Part shown: one piece after another, positions 7,996 through 15,689 of the stretch
How the letters are laid out: each line of letters begins with the position of its first letter
Position numbering within the stretch: position 1 is the stretch's first letter
Origin: Pseudomonadota bacterium
GTDB taxonomy: Bacteria; Pseudomonadota; Gammaproteobacteria; Burkholderiales; Burkholderiaceae_C
Assembly: GCA_018241225.1 (NCBI GenBank)
Contig: JAFEEG010000037.1
Span: forward strand, 19,508-83,507
Reading direction: 5' to 3'
DNA: 64,000 nt
Translations under genes and position numbers: made by a program
The notes under the pieces: generated by a model
Databases searched by the model: none
Seen by the model: only the letters and a program-made list of their open reading frames with translations
What the model was told of the DNA's origin: nothing

Positions 7996-9441
7996 ATGAT
8001 TATTCACACTTTGACGTCAAGTCTTGTCGGACAGCGCCTGCAACGGTGGTTGGCATTTCGCCCACTTACGCTGGGTCTGGGCCTGGCCGTGTTGGCCGCG
8101 CTGGTGCTGGTGTTCATCAACGAAACGGGCTACCGGCAATCCACCCGGGCACTTCAGGAAATCGGCGAAGCGCAGGGCGAGCGCCTGGTGCTCAGCTCGC
8201 TGGTCCAGAACATCGTGGACGCCGAGAACGGCCAGCTGGGCTATCTGCTCACAGGCCAGCCGCAGTACCGCGAGCCCTACGATGCGGCGGCCAAGCAGAT
8301 CTCCAACCAACTGGCGGCGCTGCGCAAGCTCTACGAGGGCAAGCCCGCCGAAAGCGCCCGCCTGGCCACGCTCACCGACCATGTGAACCGCAAGCTCGCG
8401 GAGATCGAGATGACGGTACGCCTGCGCGAATCGGGCAACGACGACGCCTGGAAGTTCGTGGTCACCACCGACGTGGGACGCGAGGAGATGGCGGCCATCC
8501 GCACCGAGGCCGCGGGCCTGATGGCGCTGAGCAACCAGTCGCTCATGGCAGGCCAGGCGCAGATTGCGCGTTCGCTGGCCACCGCCCGCCTGGGCATCGG
8601 GCTGGCGGCCCTGACCGGCCTGTTCGCCTTCTACCTGTACCTGCGCCAGACACACCGCCTTCGCGAAGCCGGCCAGCGCCAACAGCAGGCACTGGAGCGC
8701 GAACGCAACGCGCTGGAAGACGAAGTACGCGAGCGCACCGCCAACCTGGCCGAGCTGGCAACCCACCTGCAGGAGGTTCGCGAGAACGAGCGCGGCTTTC
8801 TTGCGCGCGAGCTGCACGACGAACTGGGCGCACTGCTCACCGCTGCCAAGCTCGACGCCGCGCGGCTGAAGTCGCGCCTGGCTGCTTCGCCCGAGGCCAC
8901 CGAGCGGCTGCAGCATCTGACCGAACTGCTCAACAGCGGCATCGCGCTCAAGCGCCGGATCATCGAAGACCTGCGCCCATCGTCGCTGGCCAATCTCGGC
9001 CTGGTGGCATCGCTGGAGATCCTGGGGCGCGAATTTGCCGAACGCTCGGGCATCCAGGTGGAGATGGCCCTGGAGCCCGTCGATCTGGGCGAGGCCAACC
9101 AGCTCACCGTCTACCGCATGGTGCAGGAGAGCCTGACCAACATCGGCAAGTACGCCAAGGCCACCGAGGCCACCATCGTCCTGCAGAATTTCGGCAGCCA
9201 TGTGCAGGTGGAGGTGGCGGACAACGGACAGGGCTTCGACATGCGCAAGATGAAGCCGGCCACGCACGGCCTGGCCGGCATGCGCCATCGGGTGGAGACA
9301 GCGCACGGCAAGCTCAGCATCACATCCGCACTCGGGCGCGGCACCACGCTGCGCGCCATGCTGCCTGTCGCGCCCGCGCCCGCGCCAGCAGCCGCGCTGG
9401 CCAATGGCCTGCCTCCTACGCCCCCCGCGCCCGGCGACTGA
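7996..9441 (+). CDS. CHASE3-domain sensor histidine kinase (NarX/UhpB-like)
   Basis: A 481-residue membrane sensor kinase. It has TM1 at about 21-42, an extracytoplasmic CHASE3-type four-helix region (about 43-195, with AENGQLGYLLTGQPQYREPY), TM2 at about 197-217, then a coiled-coil linker. The HisKA_3 dimerisation domain holds phosphoacceptor His274 in RELHDELGALLT. The HATPase domain shows ESLTNIGKYAKA (N box), VADNGQGFD (G1) and GLAGMRHRVE. This kinase class pairs with NarL-type regulators, fitting the divergent gene at 7933. CHASE3 ligands are generally unknown. Confidence 0.93.
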   Translation: MIIHTLTSSLVGQRLQRWLAFRPLTLGLGLAVLAALVLVFINETGYRQSTRALQEIGEAQGERLVLSSLVQNIVDAENGQLGYLLTGQPQYREPYDAAAKQISNQLAALRKLYEGKPAESARLATLTDHVNRKLAEIEMTVRLRESGNDDAWKFVVTTDVGREEMAAIRTEAAGLMALSNQSLMAGQAQIARSLATARLGIGLAALTGLFAFYLYLRQTHRLREAGQRQQQALERERNALEDEVRERTANLAELATHLQEVRENERGFLARELHDELGALLTAAKLDAARLKSRLAASPEATERLQHLTELLNSGIALKRRIIEDLRPSSLANLGLVASLEILGREFAERSGIQVEMALEPVDLGEANQLTVYRMVQESLTNIGKYAKATEATIVLQNFGSHVQVEVADNGQGFDMRKMKPATHGLAGMRHRVETAHGKLSITSALGRGTTLRAMLPVAPAPAPAAALANGLPPTPPAPGD

Positions 9442-9543
9442 CACCTGCCAAAGGACGCAGGGCCTAAGGTCTTCACATGCCGTCAAGGGTGTGGCCTTCA
9501 ACGTAGCCCAGGCCGCACCAGACGGACTCGCCAGGAGTCCATC

Positions 9544-9708
9544 ATGTTGTACTACGCCGTCGTCTTTCTGGTCATCGCACTGATTGCCGCCGTGTTCGGC
9601 TTCACCGGCATCGCCGCCGGCGCAGTGGGCATTGCCAAGGTGCTGTTCATCATCTTCGCGGTGCTGGCCATTGCGGGCTTTATCGCAAGCTTGATGCGGC
9701 GCGGCTAG
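9544..9708 (+). CDS. DUF1328 small membrane protein
   Basis: A 54-residue, almost wholly hydrophobic protein that begins [19 protein letters not shown] and ends SLMRRG. It matches the YtjA/DUF1328 family of two-helix inner-membrane proteins, known for small size and glycine-rich helices ([13 protein letters not shown]). An AGGAG ribosome site is placed correctly before the ATG. It opens a run of envelope and stress genes (YqjD/E/K-like and ferritin-like) on the same strand. The function is unknown. Confidence 0.85.
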   Translation: MLYYAVVFLVIALIAAVFGFTGIAAGAVGIAKVLFIIFAVLAIAGFIASLMRRG

Positions 9709-9775
9709 CGCGGCTACGATGACCGCATCCACGAATTCCATCGTCAACATCTCGTTTCAAGGAAAGGGCAGAACA

Positions 9776-10150
9776 ATGAGCGCAACACCCAAGACCGCAG
9801 CCGAACTGGCCGAGGAATATCGCCAGGCCGCGCAGGACACGGTCGAATCCACCCGCGCCTATGCGCAAAACGCGGTGAACGCCGCCGGGGAACGAGTGCG
9901 CGACTTCCGGCGCGAGGCCGAACCCACCATGGAGCAGATTGCCGCGCGCGTTCAGCAAGCCGTGCAGCGCGGGCTGGAGTCTGCTTCCAAGACCAGTGCG
10001 CGCGCACAGCGCCGGTTTGAAGAAGCCGCCGACGTGACCGGCCGCTACATCGCCGACCAACCCGTGCGTTCGGTGCTGCTGGCTGCAGCCGCTGGCGCGG
10101 CCCTCACGGCGCTGATCGTGCTGGCCACGCGGCGAAGCGACGAAGACTGA
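9776..10150 (+). CDS. ElaB/YqjD (DUF883)-like membrane-anchored protein
   Basis: A 124-residue protein: a charged helical N-terminal region (about 1-90, many Ala, Glu, Gln and Arg) and a single C-terminal membrane helix preceded by DQPVRSVLLAAAAGAA and followed by TRRSDED. This is the layout of YqjD/ElaB, tail-anchored stationary-phase proteins reported to bind ribosomes in E. coli. The ATG at 9776 follows GGAAAGGG; a longer in-frame reading from 9719 lacks such a site. The next two genes resemble YqjE and YqjK, matching the E. coli gene order. Confidence 0.8.
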   Translation: MSATPKTAAELAEEYRQAAQDTVESTRAYAQNAVNAAGERVRDFRREAEPTMEQIAARVQQAVQRGLESASKTSARAQRRFEEAADVTGRYIADQPVRSVLLAAAAGAALTALIVLATRRSDED

Positions 10151-10254
10151 CCCTTCGCCCAGGGGGCGCGCATGCGCCTCCTGTGTCGGTTCGTCAGCCG
10201 AGCGTCGCGCGGCGCGAGGCATTCATCCATCTTGGGCCTCGCCCCGCCTCCAAC

Positions 10255-10635
10255 ATGCTGCATCCCATCTACACCACGGTACTCGGGCATCCGGAACTCG
10301 TTGCCGACCATCTTGCCAACTACATGGCGCTGGTCCGGGAAGAAGCAGCAGAGGCCAGCCGCCGACTGGTGGGACGCATCATCGCCGGCGTGCTGGCCGC
10401 CATCAGCGCCGTCATGGCGCTGGGCTTGATCGGCATCGCCGCCATGATGGGCGTGTTGCACGGCAGCTTCCATTGGGTGCTCGTCGCCGTGCCGGGCGTG
10501 GCCGTCGTGGTGGCGGTGGTCGCCGGCTACTACGCGTCGCGGCCAGCCAACCTCGAGGGCTTCGAGGAAATTCGCGCTCAACTCGAGGCCGATGTTCGTG
10601 CGCTGCACATGGCAGGAGACGCCCGTGCCAACTGA
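10255..10635 (+). CDS. YqjE/phage-holin-family membrane protein
   Basis: A 126-residue protein with two adjacent membrane helices (about residues 45-70 and 76-100) between charged ends. It fits the family labelled phage holin or YqjE. The label does not imply a phage: no lysis or virion genes are nearby. The ATG at 10255 was chosen because the reading upstream (from 10183) is non-conserved and arginine-rich. The end overlaps the start of the next gene by 11 bases, implying coupled translation. Confidence 0.75.
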   Translation: MLHPIYTTVLGHPELVADHLANYMALVREEAAEASRRLVGRIIAGVLAAISAVMALGLIGIAAMMGVLHGSFHWVLVAVPGVAVVVAVVAGYYASRPANLEGFEEIRAQLEADVRALHMAGDARAN

Positions 10636-11068
10636 GCAACAACTACAACAACAAGCGCCGCGCCTGACCGCGCAGCAGCGCCTTGCCATGTCGCGTCATG
10701 CGCTGATGAGCGAGCTGCAAGGCAAGCAGGGGGAACCGCGCCGTCGCCCTGGCGAGCGCCCTTCCCTGCTGGACAGCATTGCCTGGGCACCGGTCGCCCG
10801 TGGCGTGGCCCGCCACTGGTGGCAGCGCCATCCTCTTCACGCAGCGGGCCAGCTGGCCCGGCCGGTCCTTGAGAAATACGCCAAGGAAGAGCCGATCAAG
10901 CTGGTTGCCGTGGCGGCGGCAGTGGGTGCCGCCGTCGTGCTCACCCGGCCCTGGCGCCTGCTCAGCGCATCCGCCCTGGTCGCCACCACGCTCAAGACTT
11001 CCGAGCTTGCCGGCGTGGTCAACGCGCTGATGCAGCGCAAAACATCCCCACGGAAGGATTCGCCATGA
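10625..11068 (+). CDS. YqjK-like protein, hypothetical
   Basis: A 147-residue basic protein with one probable membrane helix near its middle (about residues 91-107). The GTG start at 10625 is preceded by AGGAGA at good spacing and overlaps the YqjE-like gene by 11 bases; its stop overlaps the ferritin-like ATG by four bases (ATGA). Position alone suggests it replaces YqjK of the E. coli yqjDEK operon; sequence resemblance is weak. The function is unknown. Confidence 0.65.
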   Translation: MPTEQQLQQQAPRLTAQQRLAMSRHALMSELQGKQGEPRRRPGERPSLLDSIAWAPVARGVARHWWQRHPLHAAGQLARPVLEKYAKEEPIKLVAVAAAVGAAVVLTRPWRLLSASALVATTLKTSELAGVVNALMQRKTSPRKDSP

Positions 11069-11622
11069 AGCAACAGAACTCAGCCCCCGCAACTGCGACT
11101 GCCGGACGCCTGCAACTGGACGAAGCGGCCATTCGCGCCGCCGGCAAGAGCCTGGACGAAGGCGCCGTCACGCCGGGCTACGGCCCGTGGCGCGACGACA
11201 TCGTCAAGCTGCTCAACGACGCGCTGGCCACCGAGCTGGTCTGCATCCTGCGCTACAAGCGCCACTACTTCACCGCCAATGGCGTGCAGTCGCCCGCCAT
11301 CGCCGACGAATTCCTGGTGCATGCCAACGAGGAATCGGCCCATGCCGACATGCTTGCCGAGCGCATCGTGCAATTGGGTGGAGAGCCCGACTTTGCGCCC
11401 TCGCACCTGCTCGATCGCAGCCATGCCGCCTATGACGAATCCACCGACCTGCAGTCGATGGTGCGCGCCAACCTGGTGGCCGAGCGCATCGCGGTCGAGA
11501 GCTACCGCCAGATGATCAGCCTGATCGGCGACAAGGACCCCACCACGCGCCGCATGCTCGAAGAAATCCTGGCCGACGAGGAAGAGCACGCCGACGAGCT
11601 CAAGGACTGGCTGGGCCACTAG
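11065..11622 (+). CDS. Ferritin-like/bacterioferritin-type di-iron protein
   Basis: A 185-residue four-helix-bundle protein. Di-iron ligands are visible: Glu57 in ATELVCILRYKRHYF, Glu90xxHis93 in EESAHAD, Glu140 or Glu145 in VAERIAVES, and Glu172xxHis175 in EEEHADEL. This is the ferritin/bacterioferritin pattern, so it likely oxidises and stores iron or protects against peroxide. The heme-ligand methionine of true bacterioferritin is not evident to me. It is translationally coupled (ATGA) to the YqjK-like gene and ends at a strong terminator. Family certain, exact type uncertain. Confidence 0.85.
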   Translation: MKQQNSAPATATAGRLQLDEAAIRAAGKSLDEGAVTPGYGPWRDDIVKLLNDALATELVCILRYKRHYFTANGVQSPAIADEFLVHANEESAHADMLAERIVQLGGEPDFAPSHLLDRSHAAYDESTDLQSMVRANLVAERIAVESYRQMISLIGDKDPTTRRMLEEILADEEEHADELKDWLGH

Positions 11623-11635
11623 TGCCTTCGGCCGG

Positions 11636-11674
11636 CACAGGAAAAAGCCCTGCGGTGCAGGGCTTTTTCCTGTG
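11636..11674. terminator. Bidirectional terminator, perfect 18-bp stem
   Basis: CACAGGAAAAAGCCCTGC and its exact complement flank a GGT loop, giving T5 on the plus strand and the mirror image on the minus strand. It lies between the convergent ferritin-like gene and the BON lipoprotein gene and should end both transcripts. Confidence 0.92.
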
Positions 11675-11699
11675 CTCGCAAGGCGCGAAGCAACTGCAA

Positions 11700-12200
11700 C
11701 TACATCGTCTTGACCTCGAGCTGGTTGTCGACCGAGCTCACGCCCTTGACGTCCTTGGCGATCTGCTCGGCGCGTTCCTTGGCCACCGGGTTGGGCGCCG
11801 GGCCGCGCAGGGTGACCTTGCCCCCTTGCGTGTCGACATCGATCTTGATGGCGCTCAGGTCCGGGTCCTTGGCAAGCCCGGCACTCACCGCCGCGGTGAT
11901 GGTGGCGTCATCGGCCGCCTTGGCCACGGCGCTGCCCGCATCCTTGGCCGCTTCCGAGACGCGCGATGCTGCGTCGGAAGACTCGACCTTGGCTCGCGCT
12001 TCCTTCGCCATCTGCTCGGTCTTGGCCTTGGTTTCGTCGGCGGCGCGTTCCGTCCTGGCGACGGCATCGTCCAGCTTCTGTCCGGCCGTGCGGTTCTCAC
12101 CCTTGTCGCAAGCGGTCAGTGCCAGCGTGGCGGCCCCCAGCAGCGCACAGGCGCAAGCGGCCTGCAGCCCGCGAGGCAGCAACAGTTTGGCTTCTGTCAT
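11700..12200 (-). CDS. BON-domain lipoprotein
   Basis: A 166-residue exported lipoprotein: signal with lipobox LTAC (Cys31), an alanine/lysine-rich helical stretch (about 40-95), and one C-terminal BON domain (about 97-166) with ITAAVSAGLAKDPDLSAIKIDV and GKVTLRGPAPNPVAKERAEQIA, ending VDNQLEVKTM. BON domains bind phospholipid surfaces; relatives such as OsmY are induced by osmotic or envelope stress. The ATG at 12200 follows CAGGAGATTGCC. It faces the ferritin-like operon at a shared terminator, so the two stress units are neighbours. Confidence 0.9.
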   Translation of the reverse strand: MTEAKLLLPRGLQAACACALLGAATLALTACDKGENRTAGQKLDDAVARTERAADETKAKTEQMAKEARAKVESSDAASRVSEAAKDAGSAVAKAADDATITAAVSAGLAKDPDLSAIKIDVDTQGGKVTLRGPAPNPVAKERAEQIAKDVKGVSSVDNQLEVKTM

Positions 12201-12298
12201 GGCAATCTCCTGAAATCGAGATGTTTGAAATCTAGCCATGGCGCCAGGCTCGGCATGTCTGGACGGGGCCGTCAATTGCTGTAGGACAACGGTGCGCT

Positions 12299-13123
12299 TC
12301 AGGCCGTGACGATCCACCCCTCCAGCGGATCGATGTCGGTCGGCAGGCCAAAGCCGGGGGCGCGCTGGCTTGCCCATGCGGCCTGCACCAGGCACAGCAG
12401 CGCGTCGATGCTGTCGCCGCTGGCGTCGTCCTGCAGCAGCTCGATCTGCCCGGGCGTCGCATGCAGGGCAATGCCCAGCCGGGTACCGCCTTGCACCAGC
12501 CGCGCGGCCAGGTCGGCGCGTGCCAGGCGGCGCTCCTCGGTCTGGCGGGCCTTGTCGTCGCTCTTGTAGCTTCTGCGTCCGATCAGCTCGCGCGCCAGCA
12601 GGCCGGGGTAGCCTTCCAGCGCCACCCGCGGCGCGGGGCCGGATGTCGGTGGCACATGCAATCCGGGGAAAACTGCGCCGGCAGCCAACAGGCGAGGCAC
12701 GCCCGCGTGCATCATGTAGGCGACCGGTGGGTTGACCCATTTCATCGATGGGCTGGAGCCTGCAGGCCCGTCAGTGGCCCGGTGGGCGAATTTGCCGCCA
12801 GCAGGGCGCGCCGCGCAGAAGGCAGCGAACAGACGGCGGATCTCGGCGCGGTCCAGCGACGCGTAGTGCGCCACGAGCCCGGGCCAGGTGGTAGGCCAGC
12901 CCAGGTGCTCGACCAGTTCGCGCGGAAGGCTGAAGGGAAAGTCGAAGGCGCCGAGCCAGGCAGGCTGCGCGGCCAGCCAGTCGCCCCAGGCATCGAGCGT
13001 GGGAAATCTCAGCAACCCATCCAGGGCGAGCGAACGGCCGGTTGCGTCCAACGAGCCTGTGGCCACGACGATGGCCTTGCGCCTTGACGGCGCGCTGGAG
13101 AAATCGCAGCCGAGCAGCAGCAC
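12299..13123 (-). CDS. DUF429-domain protein
   Basis: A 274-residue protein that begins LLLGCDFSSAPSRRKAIVVA and contains AFDFPFSLPRELV, MKWVNPPVAYMMHAG, ALEGYPGLLARELIG and DSIDALLCLVQAAW. These are DUF429 hallmarks; the fold is RNase H-like and conserved acidic residues (Asp in GCDFS and in AFDFP) may bind metal. The function is unknown. GTG at 13123 is used as start because the motif begins at once, although no clear ribosome site is present. It follows the BLUF gene by 28 bases on the same strand. Confidence 0.8.
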   Translation of the reverse strand: MLLLGCDFSSAPSRRKAIVVATGSLDATGRSLALDGLLRFPTLDAWGDWLAAQPAWLGAFDFPFSLPRELVEHLGWPTTWPGLVAHYASLDRAEIRRLFAAFCAARPAGGKFAHRATDGPAGSSPSMKWVNPPVAYMMHAGVPRLLAAGAVFPGLHVPPTSGPAPRVALEGYPGLLARELIGRRSYKSDDKARQTEERRLARADLAARLVQGGTRLGIALHATPGQIELLQDDASGDSIDALLCLVQAAWASQRAPGFGLPTDIDPLEGWIVTA

Positions 13124-13151
13124 AGCGGTCGCCGCCCGCGCAGCAAACGCC

Positions 13152-13574
13152 TCAGGGGCGGCAGACGATCGAGGCGGTGGCCATCAGCTCTTCGAGCAGG
13201 GCCAGCGAGACCTTGCCGGACACCGCATAGGGGTCGAGCTCGGGCCGCTCCGAGTAGCGCAGCAGCATCGAGGAATGCACCTTGGTGAGGCTCACCAGGC
13301 CCATGGTCCAGCCGCCGAAGCGCCGCTCGTTGATTTCCTCGAAATGCAGCAGCACCACGTCCTTGTGGCGCGGGTCTTTCTGGATGTGGCCGAAGAGCTC
13401 GCTCACCGCAGCGCGACCACCTTCTATGGCCTGCAGGAACACGCCGCCGCCGTGGCACAGGATGCCGGTGATGCCGGTGGACGTGTTGTGCGCGCGGGCC
13501 TGGGCCAGGATGGCCTCGATGGTCCTCGGATCGGTATCTACCGCGCGACTGGCGTAAAGCAGACGGACGAGCAT
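13152..13574 (-). CDS. BLUF-domain blue-light sensor
   Basis: A 140-residue single-domain flavin photoreceptor. Key BLUF residues are present: Tyr7 in LLYASR, Asn30 in ARAHNTSTGITGIL, Gln48 in FLQAIEG, and Trp89/Met91 in GGWTMGLV. FAD-bound BLUF domains change the Tyr-Gln hydrogen bonds on blue light. With no output domain beyond about 40 extra C-terminal residues, it must signal by protein contact. It lies 6 bases after folE on the same strand, so the two are almost surely co-transcribed. The output partner is unknown. Confidence 0.93.
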   Translation of the reverse strand: MLVRLLYASRAVDTDPRTIEAILAQARAHNTSTGITGILCHGGGVFLQAIEGGRAAVSELFGHIQKDPRHKDVVLLHFEEINERRFGGWTMGLVSLTKVHSSMLLRYSERPELDPYAVSGKVSLALLEELMATASIVCRP

Positions 13575-13580
13575 CTCGAA

Positions 13581-14336
13581 TCAACCTTTGCGTGGCAGCA
13601 GGGAAAGGAATTCGCGGCGCAGCGAGGCGTCTTTCAGGAAGGCGCCACGCATGACCGAGTTGATCATCTTGCTGTCCATTTCCTTCACGCCGCGCCACTG
13701 CATGCAGAAGTGCTCGGCCTCGACCACCAGGGCCAGGCCGTCGGGGCTGGTCTTCTCTTGGATGAGGTCGGCCAGTTGCACCACGGCTTCTTCCTGGATC
13801 TGCGGACGGCCCATGACCCATTCGGCCAGGCGCGCGTACTTGGACAGACCGATCACGTTGGTGTGCTCGTTGGGCATCACGCCGATCCAGAGCTTGCCGA
13901 TGATCGGGCAGAAGTGGTGCGAGCAGGCACTGCGCACGGTGATGGGCCCGACGATCATCAGCTCGTTCAGGCGCTCTGCGTTGGGAAATTCGGTGAGCGA
14001 CGGTGCCGGTACATAGCGGCCCCGGAACACCTCGTTGAGGTACATCTTGGCCACGCGGCGGGCAGTGTTGCCGGTGTTGTGATCGCCCTCGATGTCGATC
14101 ACCAGGCTCTCGAGCACGCCCTTCATCTTGTCCTCGACTTCGTCGAGCAGGGACTCGAGTTCGCCCGGCTGGATGAATTCGGCGATGTTGTCGTTGGCGT
14201 AGAAGCGTTTGCGGGCAGCCTGCAGGCGCTCGCGGATCTTCACGGAGACGGGCGTGCCCTCGTCCTGCGAGTCTTGCGCAGACGGTGTGGCCGGCGCCTC
14301 CACGGGGCGCAGCTTGGCGTCGATCTTGGTCAGCAT
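13581..14336 (-). CDS. folE: GTP cyclohydrolase I
   Basis: First step of tetrahydrofolate and tetrahydrobiopterin synthesis: GTP to dihydroneopterin triphosphate. The 251-residue product has GDHNTGNTARRVAKMYLNEVF, the zinc motif SACSHHFCPIIGK, HTNVIGLSKYARL and the second cysteine in EAEHFCMQWRGVKE. The N-terminal 30 residues are a non-conserved extension. The start at 14336 follows AGGATGCGCCA. It is directly followed by the BLUF gene. A phhB homologue occurs elsewhere in the window (57286), so a pterin route beyond folate is possible. Confidence 0.95.
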   Translation of the reverse strand: MLTKIDAKLRPVEAPATPSAQDSQDEGTPVSVKIRERLQAARKRFYANDNIAEFIQPGELESLLDEVEDKMKGVLESLVIDIEGDHNTGNTARRVAKMYLNEVFRGRYVPAPSLTEFPNAERLNELMIVGPITVRSACSHHFCPIIGKLWIGVMPNEHTNVIGLSKYARLAEWVMGRPQIQEEAVVQLADLIQEKTSPDGLALVVEAEHFCMQWRGVKEMDSKMINSVMRGAFLKDASLRREFLSLLPRKG

Positions 14337-14406
14337 TGGCGCATCCTATCAGTGAATGAATTTCCCGCCCTCTTGGGCCGGAATACACATGGCAATTGAC
14401 TTTCTT

Positions 14407-14423
14407 GCTATTGTTTTCATAGC
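14407..14423. repeat. Short GCTAT/ATAGC dyad
   Basis: GCTAT, a 7-base T-rich loop, then ATAGC, overlapping the stop codon of the endonuclease-family gene in an otherwise GC-rich region. Small AT-rich dyads of this type are, as I recall, frequent between genes in Comamonadaceae. It may act as a weak terminator. Confidence 0.4.
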
Positions 14424-15163
14424 GAAAAATCGGCCACCAGCGGCAGGTGGTCCGACATGCGCGCCCAGATCGGGCCGCGCGGAACGGAACAGTCCGTCAG
14501 CCGCAGATGCCGCGCATAGATGAAGTCGAGCTGCGTCAGCGGCAGCCGCGAGGGGTAGGTCAGGATGCGCGGGCCACGCAGGTCGCTGGCGTCGCGCAGG
14601 CCCATGGCGTTCATGGCGTAGCGCATGCGGGCGCCCCAGTCGTTGAAGTCGCCGGCCACCACAAGGCGCTCGTCGGGCGGAATTTCGCGCTCGACGAAAT
14701 CGCGCAGCTGGGCAATCTGGCGGATGCGGCTTCCCTTGATCAGGCCCAGATGCACCACGATGGTGTGAAGCGGCGTGCCGTCCACATCGATCACCGCGTG
14801 CAGCAGTCCGCGCTGCTCGAAGCGGTGATCGGAAATGTCGCGATGCGTCTTGCGAATCACCGGCCAGCGGGTGAGCAAGGCATTGCCGTGCTCGCCATGC
14901 CGGGTGTAGGCATTGGTTTCGTAGACGGCCGTATAGCCCAGGGGCGCCAGGAACTCGGCCTGCGGCTGCTCTGGCCAGCGCGCGAACTTCAGCGCCGCCT
15001 TGCGGTTCATCTTGCGCACTTCCTGCAGGCAGATGATGTCGGCGTCGAGTTGCTCCACCGCGTGACCGAGGTTGTGTATTTCCAGCCGGCTCGCCGGCCC
15101 GAGTCCCTGCACACCCTTGTGGATGTTGTAGGTAGCTACGCGCAGCTTGTTGTCGGCAGTCAT
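14417..15163 (-). CDS. Endonuclease/exonuclease/phosphatase-family protein
   Basis: A 248-residue single-domain EEP protein. Metal and catalytic residues are visible: ATYNIHKG (Asn13), CLQEVR (Glu48), HTIVVHLGL, VVAGDFNDW with the Asp-x-Asn pair, and the terminal MSDHLPLVADF with Asp-His. The substrate (DNA, RNA or phospholipid head group) cannot be told. It overlaps nudB by four bases (ATGA), and this pair after aspS is a typical Burkholderiales block, often followed by a cardiolipin synthase gene that is absent here. The start is fixed by the overlap. Confidence 0.9.
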   Translation of the reverse strand: MTADNKLRVATYNIHKGVQGLGPASRLEIHNLGHAVEQLDADIICLQEVRKMNRKAALKFARWPEQPQAEFLAPLGYTAVYETNAYTRHGEHGNALLTRWPVIRKTHRDISDHRFEQRGLLHAVIDVDGTPLHTIVVHLGLIKGSRIRQIAQLRDFVEREIPPDERLVVAGDFNDWGARMRYAMNAMGLRDASDLRGPRILTYPSRLPLTQLDFIYARHLRLTDCSVPRGPIWARMSDHLPLVADFSL

Positions 15164-15630
15164 TCCAGAAATTTTGGCATCAACAGGATGGCTTCGGCAT
15201 TCGATGGCGAAAAGCAGGCGTCGGCGGCTTGCTTGTAAGGCAGCCACTGCCAGGCGTCGTGCTCGCGCGGCTCGAGCACCGGCTCGATGCGCTCGGGAAT
15301 GCACAGGCCGAACAGGTGCTCGGTGTTGCGCAGCACGCCCGGTGCATAGCGCCAGCGCCACTGCGGATAGATGGAGTAGACGTTCGAAACGTTCCAGTCA
15401 CGCAGTCGTGCCGCGAGCGGCGTGCCCGCTCGGCAGTCGATGCCCGTTTCCTCGTGCACCTCGCGCGATGCGGTCAGCGCCAGCGGCTCGTCCGCCGTGT
15501 CCTTGCTGCCGGTGACCGACTGCCAGAAGTCCGGCGCGTCGGCGCGGCGGATGAGCAGCACGTCGTGCGCCGGCGTGTAGATCACGACCAGCACCGATTC
15601 GGGGATCTTGTAGGGTTGGGCAGTTTCCAT
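15160..15630 (-). CDS. nudB: Dihydroneopterin triphosphate diphosphatase-type Nudix hydrolase
   Basis: A 156-residue Nudix protein. It begins METAQPYKIPESVLVVIYT; the Nudix box runs from about 41 to 64 (GSKDTADEPLALTASREVHE then ETG), and the NudB-typical FWQSVTGS and EHDAWQWLPYKQA are present. NudB removes pyrophosphate from dihydroneopterin triphosphate, the product of FolE, whose gene is about 0.8 kb downstream. It lies 59 bases after aspS. A strong hairpin ends only 5 bases before the ATG and no ribosome site is visible between them. Confidence 0.9.
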   Translation of the reverse strand: METAQPYKIPESVLVVIYTPAHDVLLIRRADAPDFWQSVTGSKDTADEPLALTASREVHEETGIDCRAGTPLAARLRDWNVSNVYSIYPQWRWRYAPGVLRNTEHLFGLCIPERIEPVLEPREHDAWQWLPYKQAADACFSPSNAEAILLMPKFLE

Positions 15631-15635
15631 GGCAG

Positions 15636-15670
15636 CGCGGCCCCCAACCCGCTGGGGGCTGGGGGCCGCG
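15636..15670 (-). promoter_or_regulatory. Hairpin abutting the nudB start codon
   Basis: A perfect 11-bp stem (CGCGGCCCCCA and complement) around a 13-base loop that can pair further through CCC/GGG. It fills the aspS-nudB spacer and ends 5 bases before the nudB ATG, leaving no room for a normal ribosome site. There is no U-tract. Candidate translational control element or partial terminator. Confidence 0.5.
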
Positions 15671-15689
15671 ACAAGGATACGCGACTGTA

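Noticed and set aside
10255-10635. Phage holin, suggesting a prophage remnant
   Set aside because: No lysin, capsid, integrase or att-like repeats nearby; the protein fits the chromosomal YqjE family next to a YqjD-like gene.
11700-12740. A single 346-residue minus-strand protein
   Set aside because: The first 180 residues are arginine/alanine-rich shadow of the DUF429 gene; the ribosome site and lipoprotein signal place the start at 12200.
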